Below, piece by piece: positions 7,815 through 11,004 of a stretch of 11,004 bases of DNA (position 1 is its first letter; each line of letters opens with the position of its first letter). Source of the stretch: Amoebophrya sp. AT5.2 (Eukaryota > Sar > Dinophyceae > Syndiniales > Amoebophryaceae); assembly GCA_005223375.1 (NCBI GenBank), contig RXOD01006190.1:1-11004 (forward strand). Direction: 5' to 3'. Both the position numbers and the translations under genes were made by a program. The notes below the pieces were generated by a model. The model was not told the DNA's origin, made no database searches, and saw nothing but the letters and a program-made list of their open reading frames with translations.

Positions 7815-8940
7815 ATGGACAACGACCGGTGTTTCTACGCGAAGGCCACGCGGCCCTACTCCGATGGAGGTATTTGGATTTTCTGCAGCATTTACTTAAT
7901 ATTCATTTTGAAGATGGCCGATGGCTTTCTTGCCCTGCTCTGAAGTTGAACAAGATCCATCGATCTGCCTTTCATCATTAACGAAACTCCGCACACGCAC
8001 ACCAGGTGAGAACACAATGGAAGTGCGGGTTGGCGACATCATTCGCGTTGTGGAAATCGATAATGCTTCTGAGTGGTGGGGCGGCCACTTGTACGATGAT
8101 TCAGCGCAGAACACGGGCTGGTTTCCCGGTAACTACGATTCGGATTCGATAATTTGATTGCGTTAGCGTTCTAAATTCCAATTCGAGCCGGGGTAGACGG
8201 TCTCCAAGTGCAAGCCCAAGCCCAACTCTGAATCTGGATCTGAAAATTTCACACCTCGTCCAGGATGCATCGTGAAACGGTTGTCCGCAGCGGAGGAGCA
8301 GCACTTGATTGAAAAAAAGCGGCGGCAAGAGGAGGGCTCCCAGCAGCACAGCCGGACATACAAGCAACACTACGGCTCGTCAGGCGCGCGAGACGCACAC
8401 GGAAGCGCTCGCCGCGACCATCTCCAGGCGTCTCGCGACACCGGAATTGCCGACGGGACGAGCTCCTATCACGGTGACGAGCTTCATGGGTCTGGCAGTT
8501 CTCCCACCTACCGCGACCGCCGTCATGAGCCCGAGCGACAGCACAACGCCTCCCGGAGGATCACAGGTGGAGACCGCTCCTCCGACCACAGCAGCTACCA
8601 TCCGTCGCGCGGATCGACGAGCAGAAGGTACGAGTACGAGCCGACGGGAGAATATGCGACGAGTGGTGGGGGAACGTACAGTAAGAGTACGCGCGCGGCC
8701 GGTGGGGGGCATCAAAATTCGAGTCGTACTACAGCGAACCGTACGCGCACAGATCCCTCCGGTAGAAGTGCGGTTGGGGCAACGTCGCGGCAGAGACTCT
8801 CGAACACCGGAAGCAGCAGCCACTATGGCGGGCCCGGCGGCTTGGACGGGTTGGCGAGAGACGAGATGGGAACAGGAGGACCGCTGTCCGGCGAAACAGA
8901 ACACGCAACACCGTCGAAACCGAGAAGCAGCAACCCGTAG
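7815..8940 (+). CDS. SH3-domain protein with disordered tail, three exons
   Basis: Exons 7815-7869, 8006-8128 and 8264-8940 join to 855 bases (284 residues); both introns are phase 1. Residues 7-66 form an N-terminal SH3 domain. FYAKATRPYS stands where the ALYDY motif lies, followed by a Gly/Glu-rich RT-loop region, VRVGDIIRVVE, the ligand-groove tryptophans at 42-43 (EWWGG), and GWFPGCIVKRL (56-66), equivalent to the usual GxFPxNYV end. SH3 domains bind proline-rich peptides. Residues 67-85 are a charged helix (AEEQHLIEKKRRQEE). The remaining 200 residues are rich in Ser, Arg, Gly, His and Thr and look disordered. No other domain or membrane segment is visible. The role is probably an adaptor linking a partner to the tail. 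The SH3 call is firm; Pro-rich partners in the same window could include the large disordered protein, but that is speculation. The ALYDY tyrosines and the conserved Asn of NYV are altered, so binding specificity may be atypical. Confidence 0.85.
7870..8005 (+). other. Intron 1 of the SH3-protein gene
   Basis: The donor is GGAG/GTATTT and the acceptor is CGCACACCAG/GTG; 136 bases, phase 1, joining G+GT as Gly19. It is richer in A+T than the flanking exons and its removal links the two halves of the SH3 domain. Confidence 0.85.
8129..8263 (+). other. Intron 2 of the SH3-protein gene, retention gives a short SH3-only protein
   Basis: The donor is CCCG/GTAACT and the acceptor is CTCGTCCAG/GAT; 135 bases, phase 1, joining G+GA as Gly60. 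Spliced, the SH3 domain ends PGCIVKRL and continues for 220 residues. Unspliced, it reads PGNYDSDSII and stops at 8155-8157, giving 68 residues. Confidence 0.75.
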
Positions 8941-9033
8941 TACAACTGCTCGTTTTATTTTGATTGTTTGCAGCAGCCGCGCGACTTCGTTGTAAATACA
9001 TAGAGGTTCGAGATGATGTCATCCACGTAGATC
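8941..9033 (+). other. 93-base spacer between the SH3 and coiled-coil genes
   Basis: This very short spacer holds an acceptor-like TTTGCAG at 8967-8973, the inverted repeat GATGA-TG-TCATC (9012-9023), and the left arm of a second inverted repeat (GTAGA/TCTAC, 9027-9041) whose loop carries the next start codon. An in-frame TAG at 9028-9030 closes the frame ahead of that start. Confidence 0.6.
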
Positions 9034-10133
9034 ATGTCTACGAAAGAAAACTACCCTCAACGCACCTCCACCGCCAGCAACGTGAAGCTTCCGTCGCCGG
9101 GGCGGTCAGAGACGGTGAAGAAGTTGGAGGCGGAGAACAAGAAAATAAAGGAGGAGCTGCGGCAGCGACTGGCGCAGATCCAGTCGATCAAATCGGATCT
9201 GGACGAGCGCGAGCAACAGGACGCGCGCAAGCGGAAGAACCTGGCGGAGTTCATTTCCGGGCGCTTCAACGAGAAACTAGACGAAAGACAGATCCGCGGC
9301 ATCGAAGACGGCGGCTTCGACCCGGAAAGCCTGCCACCAAGATTCGACGAGGTAAGTACTTAAAAAAATTCGAGCATGTTAATGGTTCGTTGTGATGGCA
9401 GTGTACTGCTGATGATGTACTAAAAAAAAAAATTATGTCTATGTCTATGAGTATGACGTTGTAATCGCCGAACTCAGGTGAAGAACATGTTCGCGAACAA
9501 GACGAAGGACCATCCGCTGCAAGCAGAGGTCGTTCGGCTACAGAAGAAACTCTCCGAAGTGCAGGCGCAGCAAAGGCAGTGCCAACAGGTACAAGAACAT
9601 AGCAGCCCGTCTCAACTTCTTATATATTGCTTTTTACGTAAAGGTAAATGGGAATGGCAATGACATGGACGAGCGGGGGGTGAAGCCCCACGCTGACACA
9701 TGGATCTGATACGATAGAGACAGAGATCGATGCGTAAAGCTGCTAAAGAGGATGCTTACGCATGGATGTCCGCACTGGCTGCAACTCTACGGGGCCGTAG
9801 CGCCATTGATTCGATTCGAGGACCTTACTTCGGACTAGGTGCATAGAAATACCCGACGCCTTCACCTTGCGACAGGTCCTCGACACTGATGAAGACTTGG
9901 CGAGCATGTTCGGCCGGCTCCGCACGCTCTTCAACATGCGGCAGAAAGACGCGCCCACCGGGAGCGGCAGGAGGATCACGGGCGGCAGCTTCAATACGAG
10001 GAACCGGACGAGTACCGTCCCGATTGCTTTTGTTTTCGTGGATCATAGCCGAATGTGGCGTAGTGCTAGTGAGGCGAACCGAGTGGAGCAGGGGCTTACC
10101 CCTTCGACGATTGATTTCGCGACGCCAAACTGA
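9034..10133 (+). CDS. Coiled-coil protein, three exons, 3' end uncertain
   Basis: Exons 9034-9351, 9478-9588 and 9876-10133 join in frame with phase-0 introns (318+111+258 bases; 228 residues). The start at 9034 is fixed by a TAG two codons upstream. Residues 1-25 are basic and Ser/Thr/Pro-rich; residues about 30-80 are a strong coiled coil (VKKLEAENKKIKEELRQRL, then KSDLDEREQQDARKR); 81-106 continue with FISGRFNEKLDERQIRGIED. Exon 2 adds 37 residues, again coiled-coil (VVRLQKKLSEVQAQQRQ). Exon 3 begins with a likely helix (DLASMFGRLRTLFNMRQ) and then becomes basic and featureless. The last 45 residues are the weakest part; the true end may be spliced differently. No catalytic motif or membrane segment is seen. 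It is likely a structural or dimerising protein. Exons 1 and 2 are firm. Confidence 0.7.
9352..9477 (+). other. Intron 1 of the coiled-coil gene
   Basis: The donor GAG/GTAAGT is a perfect consensus and the acceptor is CGAACTCAG/GTG; 126 bases, phase 0. It is A+T-rich, with an A11 run at 9422-9432 followed by short TATGTC repeats. It restores a continuous coiled-coil frame. Confidence 0.9.
9589..9875 (+). other. Intron 2 of the coiled-coil gene
   Basis: The donor is AACAG/GTACAA and the acceptor is CCTTGCGACAG/GTC; 287 bases, phase 0, the longest intron in the window. The frame match is exact, but one more small exon inside it cannot be excluded. Confidence 0.65.
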
Positions 10134-11004
10134 AGGCTGCCGCTTATCTTCTCCAGCAAGCGCGTGCGAACGACGTCCGGCGGCGGGCTGGGCCTGGGCG
10201 GTCAGCCAGGCGGCTCGCCGCCCGTCCCGGATCCTGTTGGGGTTGGAGGATGCCGATGCGGCACCCGTTAATGGATCCCGCCGAAAAACTGGCCCGGCCC
10301 CGGCGGCTTCCCGGCGCGGGTTGCACTTGTGCGCCGGAAGTTCAGGCTTGTCGTTCTCTACTAACTTCATCGGTGTGGCTGTGGCCGATCGATGCGGCCG
10401 CGGTGAGCTCAATGGCTTCACCAAGCTGCTGCGCGTTCTCGAATATCCCCGCGCGACTCGTCGAAAGCAGGCAGGCAGAAGTCCGGCGAGGGGTCCCCCG
10501 CGCCCCATGCGGACCGCCTCCGCGAGTGCGTAGGCAATCCGCAAGCGCGACAAGTTTGCCACCGAGCGGCGCTCGCTTCGTTCTTGCGAGGGCCACGCAC
10601 TGGCAAAACAAAGGCCCAGCAGCTCGCCGACGCCGTGGCTTGTATTGCGTATCGCTGTCCTTGTCTTCTCGGCCTCGTGGGTCGGTCAATCATTGCGCAG
10701 CCACTGGGCAGTTTGCTCCGTGTCCGTTCCCGTCTTCTTCGCTTTGGCGGCGGACATCTTTCACGCGTCCGCCTCTAATTTTGGCTATGGCTTGTCTTCG
10801 TCCAGTGAAGGAAATCGCATGGCGCTCGCGGTTCTCCTTCACCAATTCCAGCAGGACGTCGAAAGTCGCTTCGCCGTCAGCCTGCAGCTGCGGGCTGCTT
10901 GCCTCCGTGTCTGTGATGAACTGGGTGCAGTCTATCAGGAGCATTGGCTCCGGCCCCTTTTCTGTCATCGCGGCCAGTCACGGCGTGCAGTTGCTTCCAA
11001 CTGC
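10134..11004. other. Unresolved G+C-rich region with overlapping open frames
   Basis: Several frames on both strands are open for hundreds of bases, as expected in G+C-rich DNA, so length is a poor guide. The best candidates are on the minus strand: an exon starting at 10968, and a stretch from an ATG at 10370 that reads MKLVENDKPELPAHK and reaches a good donor (GGG/GTAAGC) at 10099. On the plus strand a frame from the ATG at 10819 is open to the window end. No recognisable domain is seen in any of them. Confidence 0.5.
10843..10968 (-). CDS. Possible 5' exon of a minus-strand gene
   Basis: From an ATG at 10968 (G at -3) the minus strand reads 42 residues rich in Glu, Asp, Thr and Leu (start MTEKGPEPMLLIDCTQF, end FDVLLEL). 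About three quarters of its codons end in G or C, like the firm exons nearby. One workable model splices at TTG/GTGAAG (10842) to an acceptor TTTTGCCAG at 10600 and continues in phase 0 to a stop at 10342, for 127 residues. Without that splice the frame runs to 10690. A second ATG at about 10758 (MSAAKAKKTGTDTEQ) could be a different start. The exact structure is not determined and no family is recognised. Confidence 0.3.

Noticed and set aside
8380..8904. Minus-strand 174-codon frame across the SH3 tail exon
   Set aside because: It is a shadow of the tail exon, rich in Arg, Val and Ala as expected from antisense of Ser/Arg codons, with no splice or start support.
8309..8995. A second plus frame of 228 codons over the tail exon of the SH3 gene
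   Set aside because: It starts at TTG, and the splice phase from the SH3 exon enters the other frame, which continues naturally into a charged helix. The extra open frame is a by-product of G+C-rich codons.
9808..9819. GATTCGATTCG resembling a tRNA B box
   Set aside because: No matching A box, anticodon arm or acceptor stem could be found at suitable distances; it lies inside an intron.
9889..10533. Plus-strand 214-codon frame after the coiled-coil gene
   Set aside because: It is out of phase with the acceptor at 9875 and rich in Arg/Ala/Gly/Ser in the manner of non-coding G+C-rich frames. It is not called, though some part could be exonic.

Overview
The window is nuclear DNA from a unicellular eukaryote. 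The evidence is several short GT-AG introns that restore reading frames exactly when removed, introns and spacers visibly richer in A+T than the G+C-rich exons, AATAAA-type signals, and long Ser/Ala/Arg/Pro-rich disordered proteins. TGA and TAG both serve as stops and no in-frame stop needs recoding. The style would fit an alveolate-type protist, but nothing seen fixes the lineage, and I saw no rRNA, tRNA, CRISPR array or transposase.

Layout. (A) 1-1542 (+): the 3' part of a gene for a single-pass membrane protein with a long acidic, disordered N-terminal region. (B) 1543-2365: a spacer with an AATAAA signal and a G-rich tract. (C) 2366-6617 (+): a three-exon gene for a 1302-residue, mostly disordered protein rich in Ser-Pro and Arg-Ser motifs, with short predicted helices at both ends. 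(D) 6618-7814: a mixed zone. It may hold a small minus-strand gene for a 95-residue secreted protein, and it also holds a rival intron-like segment on the plus strand. (E) 7815-8940 (+): a three-exon gene for a 284-residue SH3-domain protein with a disordered tail. (F) Only 93 bases later, 9034 to about 10133 (+): a three-exon gene for a coiled-coil protein whose 3' end is uncertain. (G) 10134-11004: a G+C-rich stretch with several competing open frames, the best being a possible minus-strand gene starting at 10968.

No joint pathway can be shown. The genes share a theme of scaffold-type proteins: a membrane anchor with an intrinsically disordered region, a very long disordered linker protein, an SH3 adaptor and a coiled-coil protein. 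These are the kinds of parts found in cortical or cytoskeletal assemblies, but that is inference only. The most useful results are the full exon structures, none of which follows from single open frames, and two introns whose alternative processing would give clearly different proteins. I found no evidence of a new defence, mobile or metabolic system.
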